A stretch of 64,000 nucleotides of DNA, from the NCBI GenBank assembly GCA_905250115.1, contig CAJNOI010000048.1:248001-312000 (forward strand), written 5' to 3'. Under the pieces are notes generated by a model. The model was given only the letters and a program-made list of their open reading frames with translations. It did not search any database and had not been told where the DNA came from. Origin of the DNA: Adineta steineri. Lineage: Eukaryota > Rotifera > Eurotatoria > Adinetida > Adinetidae. This document shows, piece after piece, positions 24,900 to 35,122 of the stretch (position 1 is the first letter of the stretch; each line of letters opens with the position of its first letter). Position numbers and translations under genes: made by a program.

Positions 24900-27228
24900 T
24901 GTTTAATGATCAAATCTTGGATCACGAAAATATATTGATGTATTGAACTTAAGACGTTGTCTTCTATAATTACGAAATGTAACACCACCTGTCGTTGATT
25001 GAGTTTTATTGTAAAGGGGTTCGGTATAAACTTCCACCATTAAGCTTCAAACGCTTCGTCAAAATCTCTTCCCGGTCGATTTTTGTTTGCTGACTGAGAG
25101 ACGAAGATGGAGAATTGAATACTGTATGAATCAATTGTTTAATTCTTGACTTTATATATCCACTTTAAGATAAGAAAGAAATAGAGAGAAAGAGAGAACA
25201 AAAGAACTATCTTCGAATATTTGCATAGAGAAAAATTATTGTGTGAAGAATAACACCTGGATAAAATGAAAGAGAATGATGGGGCTATAGCCCTATTAGA
25301 CACACCCATTTTGATAGAGCGAATAAGAGAAATAGATAAGTGCCCTGTAGAGAAAAAGAAATATAGCTTTGATATCAATTTCTCTCTATCTCTCCCACGC
25401 ACATGAATTTCTGACGATGCATATCTATCGAAAAAGCTCGAACGACGTGGTTGTTTCTGATTTGATGCTCAATTTATCGACTTTTAAGTCCAAGATTGAT
25501 ATCTGAGAATTTGAGTTTCTTTTTTTAAACCGTTTTTTTCTTTTGTACCCAAAAAAAAAGATATCAATAGCAAGCAAGAACTCAACTAAATAAATGTAAG
25601 TATAAAGTACACGGAACATGATTTTATATTGTGCTTTATAACTCAATTTTATTTAGTTGAGTGCTTGCACTTTAAAAGAAAGAGAACACATTTATCATTT
25701 AGTGTTCGAATCCTACTTTCATCATTCTTTCCTTTTTTTATTTCTATAAGTATTTGTATCCAATGAGTATGATGCAATTCCATATTCAAAAAAGAGAATT
25801 TATTTTCTTCAATATTATATAAATGACTGTTTATGCAAATATTTACAAAAAGTTTATCCGAAAAGATAAAAGTTCAAGTGTATACATTTTTTTATGTATT
25901 AACAAAAATTGTCTATAAATTTCGAGGAAAAATGTCATATAGGGTTATTATCGATTATGAGTAATTATTTGTTAGCTCTGACAATACATCGATAAAATAT
26001 ATCACATGATCGACAATATCGACGATGTAAAAAAAAAGGGCAAATAATCACGAGATAACGACAATGATGATGCAAATCACGAGCAAACGAAAAAAAAATT
26101 ATATTGCAGCATTTCTTTATTTATCATTGATTTACTCAATAATCATTATTGCCTAAGCTTAAGATAAAAATAAATTTATAAAGAACGCAATAGCATAAGT
26201 CACACCGTTATGTGACCAGCTACGTGTGTTATAACTCGTGACTGGTCTCCTTGTAATGTCTAAAGATAGTTAGATATTTAAAAAAAAAACCCAAATATAC
26301 TAATGATATTAATTTTAACTCGGCAATCTATTTTAAATCTTCGATATTTTTAGCTGAAAAAAAATAATCCTATCAAGATTTTTATAGAATTAAGATATAT
26401 TTGATAAAAATTTGATTTTCTCAGACAAATGCCTCGTTTTTAGTGTCAAAGTAAGATAAATCTTACTATTCCAACTCGTCATCTAGAATTATCATCATCG
26501 AAAATCAATTCTGTTAGAAGGATTCGAACTTTAACACTATCATTCATGAATTCGTATATTTAAACCATTGTACTAAAACAGATTTTTTATTCAAATACGA
26601 ATTTTCTAGAACAAAATGAAATAAAACAATGTATTGTCTTTATTGAATGCTAACATAACGGAGTAACACGTGTCTGAAAAAGTGTTGAAGACAAGATAAC
26701 AGACGTGCAGAATCTTCCCCGCGCGGGGAGGGAAATTTTTGATTTTTGGGAAGATTCTGCACCTCTGCAAGATAACAATATAATTATTGAGTAAACATAG
26801 TTGAGCCGTAACAACTCATTAAGATATGAAAACGCTCGGTTTCTCTCATTGTATTTACTGGAAAAAATGGAAGTTGTTCTATGATTCATTCTGTTTAATT
26901 AAAGATTTTTTACACTGATTCACGTCTGGTTTTTAATTCTTTACATTACTATACAAACTGAACTGAAGAGAAGTCTTGAAAAAAAAACTATTAAAAAATT
27001 CTCTAACCAATTGAAACTATGTTCGATAGATATCGTTTATTTTTTAATTGAATCTTTTTTCGATAAAAATCATATAATTCCTTGTAAAAATTTGATTTAT
27101 ATTCATTGAAAACAATCGCCATCAAATCACAGTATCTACTTAAATATTCTATCCAATCAAAATCATACAAATCTATTATTTTAATTTATATTTAAAAGAT
27201 TTTTAAAAAAATAAAATTCTGTTTTGAG
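24900..27228. other. Intergenic region, 2.3 kb, with one GC-rich hairpin
   Basis: Divergent promoter region between the aminotransferase and LMAN2. Apart from the hairpin at 26705-26762 it holds low-complexity AT-rich sequence. Two GTTCGAATCC-like words (about 25703 and 26524) lack the rest of a tRNA. Confidence 0.4.
26705..26762. repeat. GC-rich hairpin
   Basis: A perfect 15-bp inverted repeat (GTGCAGAATCTTCCC at 26705-26719; complement at 26748-26762) encloses a 28-nt loop. Within it lies the palindrome CCCCGCGCGGGG (26717-26728). The GC content is out of step with its surroundings. Function unknown; it could be the core of an old foldback element. Confidence 0.7.
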
Positions 27229-28358
27229 ATGTATGTCAATGTCATTATTTTCTTTCTTGTGATTCTTGTTGTTAATCATACATATGAAGCGGATTCCAAT
27301 CCTTTTGAAGTTCGTGAACATAGTCTTACTCGTCCATATCCAACCGGTATATTCTATATATTTGAAAAATAATTTTTATTATTTATTCTTTATATAGTTT
27401 TTTCTACTTCAAATTCATATTGGCGTTTAACTGGTAGTACAATAGCTACTGATCGATATATTCGTTTAACATCCGATGCACAAAGTAAAGCTGGAGGTTT
27501 ATGGAGTAGCATCCCGGTTAATTATGCTGACTGGGAAATTCATGTTCAATTTCGAGTGTTTGGAGAAGGAGTAGGATATTTTGGTGATGGATTTGCTATC
27601 TGGTATGCAAGAGATCCAAATGTAGACGGTAAAAAACGATTAGCTAAGAATTAGTTGATTTAAATAGTGTAGATATAAATTGATAGGTCCTGTTTTTGGT
27701 TATAAAGATTACTTTCATGGATTAGCTATTGTAATGGATACATATGGTAATTATGTTGGACCTCGTGAAGTAATCATTTTTTGATTTTGTAAATACTTTT
27801 AAGTATAAAATATCTATTTAGCATGTTTATCCATATATATCAGCTATAGTAAATAATGGTTCACTTCATTATGATCATGATCGTGATGGTACAGATATTA
27901 ATATCTCTGGATGTGAATCATCATTTCGTGGACTTACTACAGATACAGTTGTTGCTATACGATATGAAAATAATCGTTTAACTGTATCTACTGATACTGA
28001 AGGAACAAATACTTGGACACCATGTTTCACAATCAATAAAATTCATTTACCAACAAATTTTTATTTTGGTTTTACTGCAGCAACTGGTCAATTGAGTGAT
28101 AATCATGATATTATATCTGTTCGTACATATCGATTAGATTCTAATGAACAACGACAAGAAGAAAATCGTAACCATATAGTACCATCTGGTCCTATACCTA
28201 TGGTTAGTCAAGCAAATGATACTATGTCACAAACAACAAGTTGGTCAGCATTAAAAATATTTTTTTACACTATCCTTATGATTTTAATCTGTATAACTGG
28301 ACTTGCTTCATATTTTTATATGAAACATTATCGTTATCGTAAACCAAGATTCTATTAG
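27229..28358 (+). CDS. LMAN2: VIP36-like L-type lectin, cargo receptor
   Basis: Four exons: 27229-27346, 27398-27628, 27687-27769 and 27822-28358, encoding 322 aa. LMAN2/VIP36 is a type I membrane lectin that binds high-mannose glycans on cargo cycling between ER and Golgi. The order is a signal peptide (residues about 1-20), then the L-type lectin domain with YWRLTGST, GGLWSSIPV, FGDGFAIWYARDP, FHGLAIVMDTYGN, YPYISAIVNNGSLHYDHDRDG and FGFTAATGQLSDNHDIIS. A stalk, one transmembrane helix and a short cytosolic tail ending RKPRFY follow; the terminal FY matches the ER-exit signal of this family. Phases are 1, 1 and 0 with good splice sites. The calcium and mannose-site residues (the D of MDTYGN and the DHDRDG loop) appear intact. 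The start is the first ATG before the signal peptide. Confidence 0.95.
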
Positions 28359-29774
28359 ACTTATCTATTCAATGAACAATATGAGATACTTTTTATTTAT
28401 TTAGGTGAATCAGTATATGCATTAAATTTTTCTGTGATAAATTCAGTCTTTTATTTGTTATATTTTATCATAAAACTTTGTTTTTTTTGTTTTTGTGTTA
28501 CAATCTCAAAATATAAATCTTCAATAAACAAGAAATTAAACCTCTTTTACAATGAAAAAAGAACTAAATATGATTCGTCGCTTGTGGTTAATATCCTCTC
28601 GATAAAATACTTTCTTTAGTTTTATCCAAAGAATCTTACTACATTCCTGATTGTATGCGACTCCGCAACGTTGTAGTAAATACGATAGTTGTTCGAGAAG
28701 GAGGAGAATAACAAAATATGATGGTAGTTAAAGAAANNNNNNNNNNNNNNNNNNNNNNNNNNNNNNNNNNNNNNNNNNNNNNNNNNNNNNNNNNNNNNNN
28801 NNNNNNNNNNNNNNNNNNNNNNNNNNNNNNNNNNNNATCTTGACTTCTACGAAAAACGTAAAGGTACGAATACTTTTTAGGCACTTTGAGTCTCATCAAA
28901 GTCAGTTTATGGCTCAAAGATGGAGTCTAAACTACTTAATCTCATGACTATGCTCCAGCCTCAGTCTAACATTAACCCTTAAAAGCTGAATGTCCCTCCT
29001 TACATATATTGAAAAACTTTCATAGACAACAAAAAAGACATTTTTAAATGGTTCTCAGAGAACACTAGATGTTTTTCAAAGTTTGTTTAATAAGTCTCAT
29101 CTTCAAAAAAGATCCGTCAGCTTTTAAGGATTAATATTTATCATACTTCTTCTATTCCATTTCTTTACTAATGATGTAATCATATCGATTCAGTATAATA
29201 AATCTTGGATGACAGCATAAATATTACTTTTGAGTATAAATTCTCTATGTTTCCCTAACGACTCGTAAGTTTCTTCAATATTAACTGTAGAATAAAATAA
29301 AATAATATTATTTCTCATTTAGATTCTATTCAACATCAAAACTAATCGGAAATATAAATTTTGTAAAACTAAATAATTTTATCTTGATTTTCATTGAAAT
29401 TTTAACGCGTTGTTTTTTACTGTTTGTCTGACTGAGTATTAAAGCTCTAGGTGTCATTCCATCTCTCAAAAAAAGAAACTATTATCGCATAAATTCACAT
29501 GCAACTCAATCTATTTTTATGTGACCATTTTATGAGTATTAAATGAGCATATCAAAGAGTATTTTGCACATAAAGAAAATCATTGCATGTCATAATTATC
29601 TGTCATATTCTTTGCACTCATTAATAATAATCTAGAATCAAAATGACAGAAATGTTCATTTTTAGTTCTACTGTTATACACTTACTTCTTAAGTCATTCT
29701 CATATTTTTAGATTCAATTCATTTTGCTCCGTATTATTCAAAAGAAGAATAATTCATTGGACTTTTTTTTAATA
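28359..29774. other. Intergenic region containing an assembly gap
   Basis: Bases 28737-28836 are exactly 100 N, a scaffold gap of unknown true length. The sequence on either side shows no gene. Order and distance across the gap are not certain. Confidence 0.6.
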
Positions 29775-30827
29775 ATGACTACAAGTGAAACTTTAAATTA
29801 TATTTCACAACAACTTAATATATATCTTGGTATAGCAATGTTCATTTTTGGTATCATTGGTTCTCTATGGAATATGCTTATATTTCGTCATTATTATTTT
29901 CGTTTAAGTTCATGTTGTATATATATGTTAGCTGGTTCTATAGCTAGTTTAATTCAATTAATATTTGGTTTATTAATTCGAATATTATCTGAAGGTTTTA
30001 ATATTGATTTAGATTTAACAAATATAGCATGGTGTAAAATTCGAAATTATATAACATATTGTGCATCTTTAACAGCTTTATCTTGTTTTGTATGGACGTC
30101 TATAGATAGATATCTATCTACATGTCGTCAAATAAAATGGCGTCTTTTAAATTCACTCTTTGTAGCTAAACAAATTTGTTTATTAACAATAATTCTATGG
30201 ATGTTAATCAATATTCCAACTCTTGTTTATATGAAACCTATACATATAATAAAAATTTGTACAAGTTCATCTATAATATGGTCGAATATATTAATTTATT
30301 TCATAAATTTATTTTGTTATGGAATATTTCCATGGTTTTTTATGAGTATATTTGGAGTATTAACATTAAGAAATCTTCGTCATATTCATCATCAACGTAT
30401 TAGTCCAATATCGGCAGCATTAACTACACGTATGACACGTATTGATCATCAATTAACATCAATATTATTTTCACAAATAATTATTTCTATGATATCATCA
30501 ATACCTTATCTTATACAAATTATTTATGCTAATTTAACACGATCAGTAGTTAAAGATACATATCGTCAAGCACAAGAAAATCTTTATTATGAAATAGTTT
30601 GTCTTGCTTTTTACTTGAATTATGTATCAATGTTCTATGTTAATTATATATCATCAACAATATTTCGACGTTTATCAAGAAAAGTTTTAATTAATTTATT
30701 TAAGAAAAAAGAAGATGTATCAAAAGGAATAACATTAGTTAATCATCAACGAAATAATAAACAATCGAGACATAAAAAACTAAAAATTTTTACAACTCAT
30801 TTTCATCGTACAACATCTATTCTTTAA
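29775..30827 (+). CDS. Rhodopsin-like seven-transmembrane receptor (orphan)
   Basis: A single-exon ORF of 350 aa from the ATG at 29775; the frame is open further upstream but without another ATG close by. Seven hydrophobic segments are visible. TM1 carries GIIGSLWN, with the conserved Asn. TM3 starts after a Cys (CKIRNY) and ends in SIDRYLSTCR, a DRY motif. Loop 3 is short and basic (RNLRHIHHQR). TM7 ends FYVNYISSTIFRR, where NPxxY is degenerate. This is typical of the expanded invertebrate class A peptide/orphan receptors; ligand unknown. The C-tail is basic and Ser/Thr-containing. TM6 lacks the usual CWxP and reads SMISSIPYLIQ, so activation switches may differ. An upstream 5' exon is possible but not seen. 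Confidence 0.88.
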   Translation: MTTSETLNYISQQLNIYLGIAMFIFGIIGSLWNMLIFRHYYFRLSSCCIYMLAGSIASLIQLIFGLLIRILSEGFNIDLDLTNIAWCKIRNYITYCASLTALSCFVWTSIDRYLSTCRQIKWRLLNSLFVAKQICLLTIILWMLINIPTLVYMKPIHIIKICTSSSIIWSNILIYFINLFCYGIFPWFFMSIFGVLTLRNLRHIHHQRISPISAALTTRMTRIDHQLTSILFSQIIISMISSIPYLIQIIYANLTRSVVKDTYRQAQENLYYEIVCLAFYLNYVSMFYVNYISSTIFRRLSRKVLINLFKKKEDVSKGITLVNHQRNNKQSRHKKLKIFTTHFHRTTSIL

Positions 30828-31533
30828 ATTTATTGTATAAAAATAAAACTAGACATTGATCTGTAACAACAGTATAGTTAGCGAGAATGATTAAATAAAC
30901 TAATTTATGATTGTAGTTCAATGAAATTTTTTTCTTTTTGAAAAAAACGAATATTTACAATGAAAACTGCATAAAACATGTCATCTACTCATAATGTTTA
31001 CTAAACGTGTGTGTGTGAAGGAATTCTTTTGTTACTGAACTGTACAGTAATGTAGATCATGCAACATCAAGAAAAAAAGAATTTAAACAAAGCAGAGTAT
31101 TCACGTTGCTTGCTTCTTTAGAGAAAAACGTTTTTTTCTTCAGTAGAGATTGTAACCAGCAATTTTACTTATACATATAAATGTTGAATGTTTTTTTAAG
31201 AAAGGTGCATGAGAGAAAAAGACAAATTTGGTTTTACTTTCTATCGACAGTCGAGAACACACAAATGAGTTATTCGGTAAAGAAAGATTATGATATTTAT
31301 AAATAGACGCGATTAAAGTAATATAAATATATATCATAAACTGATCAAATTTAATTAGAATTAATAACTGGATTATTTTTTTAACTATTTTAGATCTATC
31401 GCGTGTTAAAATTGTAGTATGAAATCGGCGATGCAATCAATACAATACATTAAATCGACTTATTATTTATTATGCTACTTTATGTATTTTACTTGAAGAA
31501 AAATCGTTCTTTTTTATTTTTATAGTATGTTCT
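30828..31533. other. Intergenic region, 0.7 kb
   Basis: AT-rich. No gene seen apart from the likely 5' region of the following methyltransferase; a possible acceptor, TATAG, lies just before its ATG. Confidence 0.35.
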
Positions 31534-32583
31534 ATGGCACGATCTAACAAAAGAATTCAAATTATTATCTTAATTATAATAATTTATATATTATCATCAT
31601 ATTATTTCTTCGTTCATTTTTATAAAAACTATATCGTATGGATACCATTTTTATCATCAAATTTAACTCAACATCGTCAAAATAATCGAATTCATACTGT
31701 TTCTTCCTCTTCGATTACATATTCACTTGATAGTGAATGTAAATTTGATCCAAATGATGCATTATCTCAAAATCGTTCAAGAGAATTCGATATTATTTTT
31801 GAAACTGGACGATGGGCTGGAGGTTATAGTCGATCAGGTCTTGGTTCAACAGTAGAAGGTGCTTATGGTTGGATAAACGAATTACGAACATTCTTTAAAC
31901 ATTATTCAATACAATCAATAGCTGATATACCATGTGGTGATACAACTTGGCAATTTAGTCTCCAACATATTAATACTATTGAACAACTTTATTTTGGTGG
32001 TGATATATCAACAAAATTGATTGAATATAATCAAAAATTGTATGCATCAAGACATTCTAATAAATTATTTCAATATTGGGATCTTGTCAATTGTCCAATA
32101 CCAACATATACATATGAAAGTTCTATATGTGAAACGAAAGGTAATCGATTTGATTTGATTATTGTTCGAGATGCACTTCAACATATGAATATTCGAAATG
32201 GTTTGAAAGCTGTACGAAATGTAATCATGTCAGGAGCAAAATATTTTGCTGTAAGTACTTATCCAGCAAATAAACAATCTTCAGCAACAAATACTCGTTC
32301 AATAGAAAAAAATGAACCATTACCATCAATGCCAGTTGAATGTTCATATATGAAATATTGTACACTTGGTAATATTCCAGATGGAGATTTTTATAGAAAT
32401 AATATAAATTGTGATCCATTTAATTTTCCATTAAATAAAGCAATACTTGTACAACCATCTCATCAAAAATTTTATACGGAAATGGAAAATGATGAAATAC
32501 ATATATATAAAATTGATGATGAATTAAAACAAATTGTTAAACAATATGATGAAGCTTGTATAGAAGGTGATCAACAAATTTAA
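31534..32583 (+). CDS. Membrane-anchored class I SAM-dependent methyltransferase-like protein
   Basis: A single-exon ORF of 349 aa. Residues 8-27 form one hydrophobic signal anchor, so a type II membrane protein with a lumenal catalytic domain is likely. The domain from about residue 85 has SGLGSTVEGA (101-110), motif I-like SIADIPCGDTTW (128-139), a GGDIS motif after the next strand (155-159), WDLVNCPIP (182-190) and DLIIVRDALQHM (207-218), then SGAKYFAVSTYP and NFPL. The order GxGS / DxPCGD / GxDI / DLIxxRDxLxHx / SGxxY is that of a methyltransferase family I know mainly from bacteria. Substrate unknown. No introns, unlike most neighbours, which fits either a retrocopy or transferred origin (inference). 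The ATG directly precedes the anchor. Confidence 0.82.
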   Translation: MARSNKRIQIIILIIIIYILSSYYFFVHFYKNYIVWIPFLSSNLTQHRQNNRIHTVSSSSITYSLDSECKFDPNDALSQNRSREFDIIFETGRWAGGYSRSGLGSTVEGAYGWINELRTFFKHYSIQSIADIPCGDTTWQFSLQHINTIEQLYFGGDISTKLIEYNQKLYASRHSNKLFQYWDLVNCPIPTYTYESSICETKGNRFDLIIVRDALQHMNIRNGLKAVRNVIMSGAKYFAVSTYPANKQSSATNTRSIEKNEPLPSMPVECSYMKYCTLGNIPDGDFYRNNINCDPFNFPLNKAILVQPSHQKFYTEMENDEIHIYKIDDELKQIVKQYDEACIEGDQQI

Positions 32584-35122
32584 CTAAATTTATCAGAATA
32601 TCCAATTGTATATTTCATAGGACAGTTTTTTTCATTTCATGTGTCTCTTTTGTCGGCTCAGTTTAACCTAATATTTTCTATTTCGAGTCATCTCACTGAT
32701 TATTGATGCGATATAAACATACGAAGAAAAATATTGCTTTATAAGTTGAAATGAACTTTCAGTAGATATTTTAAGCAAATATCTTTTAATTTAAAATCTT
32801 AATACATATAAAGAAGTATTGAGTAATCACTATAATAATAGGAGTAAATCATAGAGCCCGACTGTTGTGAAATAAAACAAATATTTATCAACGAATTTCT
32901 GTTTGTATTACTTCTTCTTGATTCAAACATCAAATAAAAAAGCATTTCTTTTTATAGACTACACATATATGTAATAGTTGAAATTTTAATTCAACAATTA
33001 CTTCAATCATTTTACTATTTGTCAAGAGTGAGAAGTACTTTTAAAGATGACATAAAGTACAATTGACGGGTATTTGCACAAGAACGAATGTCAATAGTTG
33101 AACTCGACGTTTGAGTTTGACACTGCTAGAAATGCAGTGACGTTTTTAATTAATTAATAAATCTAACTTCAACTTTAGATTCTGTATTCTCGCTTACCTT
33201 TAGTGAAGCCCTATTAAAAACAAAAGCTCATACAAACTGCATAAAACCGATCTTACAGGCAGCAATTGTATTTTAGATGATTAGCGTATGATATCAAATC
33301 AGTTGATTCCTAACTTAGATAGTGACTTAGTCGTTTATGTTTGGAAAATGGATGAATATTATATCTTTCTTTTTTATTCAAAGTTAAAGTCTACCTAGGA
33401 ACGGAATTCTATTGAACTTTATATACATATGTGTGATTCAAAACATGTCTATATACAATATCTTTGTTTTCATGTATTTATTTATTAAAATGTAAATTAT
33501 GAAGATCAAACAAAGCACAAAAATCAGATTGATATCACGTATCTACCTACAAATCAAGAAATGAAACCTTTTTCTTGTGGCACCTATTTCAGTCACTGCC
33601 TAAATTGAGCCGACTTGGTAACCATCTGTTGTGGAAGTCGCCCCACTTGAAGATCGATTGTATTCAGTTTGTATGGTTTGCTGTTCTCTATCACTAATTA
33701 TTAATATCTTTCTTTTACTATAAAACTGTTGATTACATAAACAATTTTGTAGTTTACTGTCAAGCTTATGACAATAATTATTATCGTAAAGCAGCATTTA
33801 CTACACCTTTTTTTTCTTAAGCATAAACCGTTAAAATCTCTGACCCGATTTAATGTTGAATCTATCGTTCATAATGGATCGACATAACAAAGTATTGTGT
33901 GTTAAAAAAAACAATACACACGTTCGGCATATATCAGAATTGTCACATTGCTGAACATAACCATCATCCTTATCAAAATAAATATATACGCGCAGAATTA
34001 TTATTAGTAAGTTTCATCATATCCCATAATTATGTAAAACTCAGAATGCTTTAGCCGGTAATTTTTTATATAACTGAACAATGGCTATTCAGGATTTGCC
34101 AGTCAACGTATATTATACTGATATATATTTTATATAGTTTGTTTGATCATGTTATATTTTCCTTACTTCTTTTGTTTGACAAAATATCCATCATACTATC
34201 CTTTTGATTTATTTTCTTCTTGCGCATGCATGTAAGTAGATTGTCATATGAAATGATCGATCTTCTTTTGATCGAGTACCAAAACTAATGATCCATTATC
34301 TTTTACTATTAATTATCAAAGGAAAAACATAATCTATTTGTATCAAATTTGTTTTTTAACATATTCCATGTTTTGAATTAATCTATTCTTTTCAAAAAAA
34401 GATTTTTTCGTATAAAAATATTTCTTCTCAAATTTCTTCGTGTATATTGATTATCATTTAAGCTTTAATTTCGTAGTATCAAGACAACAACATTACTTAT
34501 ATTTTCATAATAAAACATACGATATTTAACATTTTAAATAAATATAACATGTCAATATGTATGGACATAGACATTTAATCTCATCAATGTTATCAATAAA
34601 TCAATACTTCAAAGCACGAGCATTTTTCTCTAATAATAATAAAGTACTTTTTTGAATTAACTTAACATATCTAGGTAAAATAACAACAACAATGTTATTT
34701 GATATATATATCCTTGTCTGGCATGTTATTGTTTTTCAAATAGACATAAAAAGCAAATAAGTTTTATATTAATATTATTGATTCCATTGAACATAATAGA
34801 ATTAGTATGATAAAATAGAAAAAAAGACCAGTCAAGAGTTCCCTCTATCGTTTTAAAGCAAATAGAATATGAGGAAGAAAAAAAAAATGCGAGAACGAGA
34901 CTTAAATCCGCATAACATGGTATTAACGATGACGCGTTTTTTATTATGTGTGCTTTCACATAGACAAAACTTGTGGGCGACAAAAGTTGACAAATAGAAA
35001 GAAACACGATGTATTCTTTTTTTACGTTTTATTACTTGTATCATGTTATATTTTTTTTACATTCCTGAAATTAGTGATCTTTACAAAGTTTAGTTTTGAT
35101 TTTTTATAACTATTATTTATCG
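32584..35122. other. Intergenic region, 2.5 kb
   Basis: Low-complexity AT-rich sequence. No ORF with recognisable content, repeat or RNA gene. It should contain the upstream promoter of UGCG if the first exon at 35123 is used. Confidence 0.35.

Noticed and set aside
25690..26540. tRNA genes suggested by GTTCGAATCC words near 25703 and 26524
   Set aside because: No A box, anticodon arm or acceptor-stem pairing could be found at the right distance.
30176..30403. 75-codon ORF in another frame of the GPCR
   Set aside because: Shadow of the receptor coding sequence.
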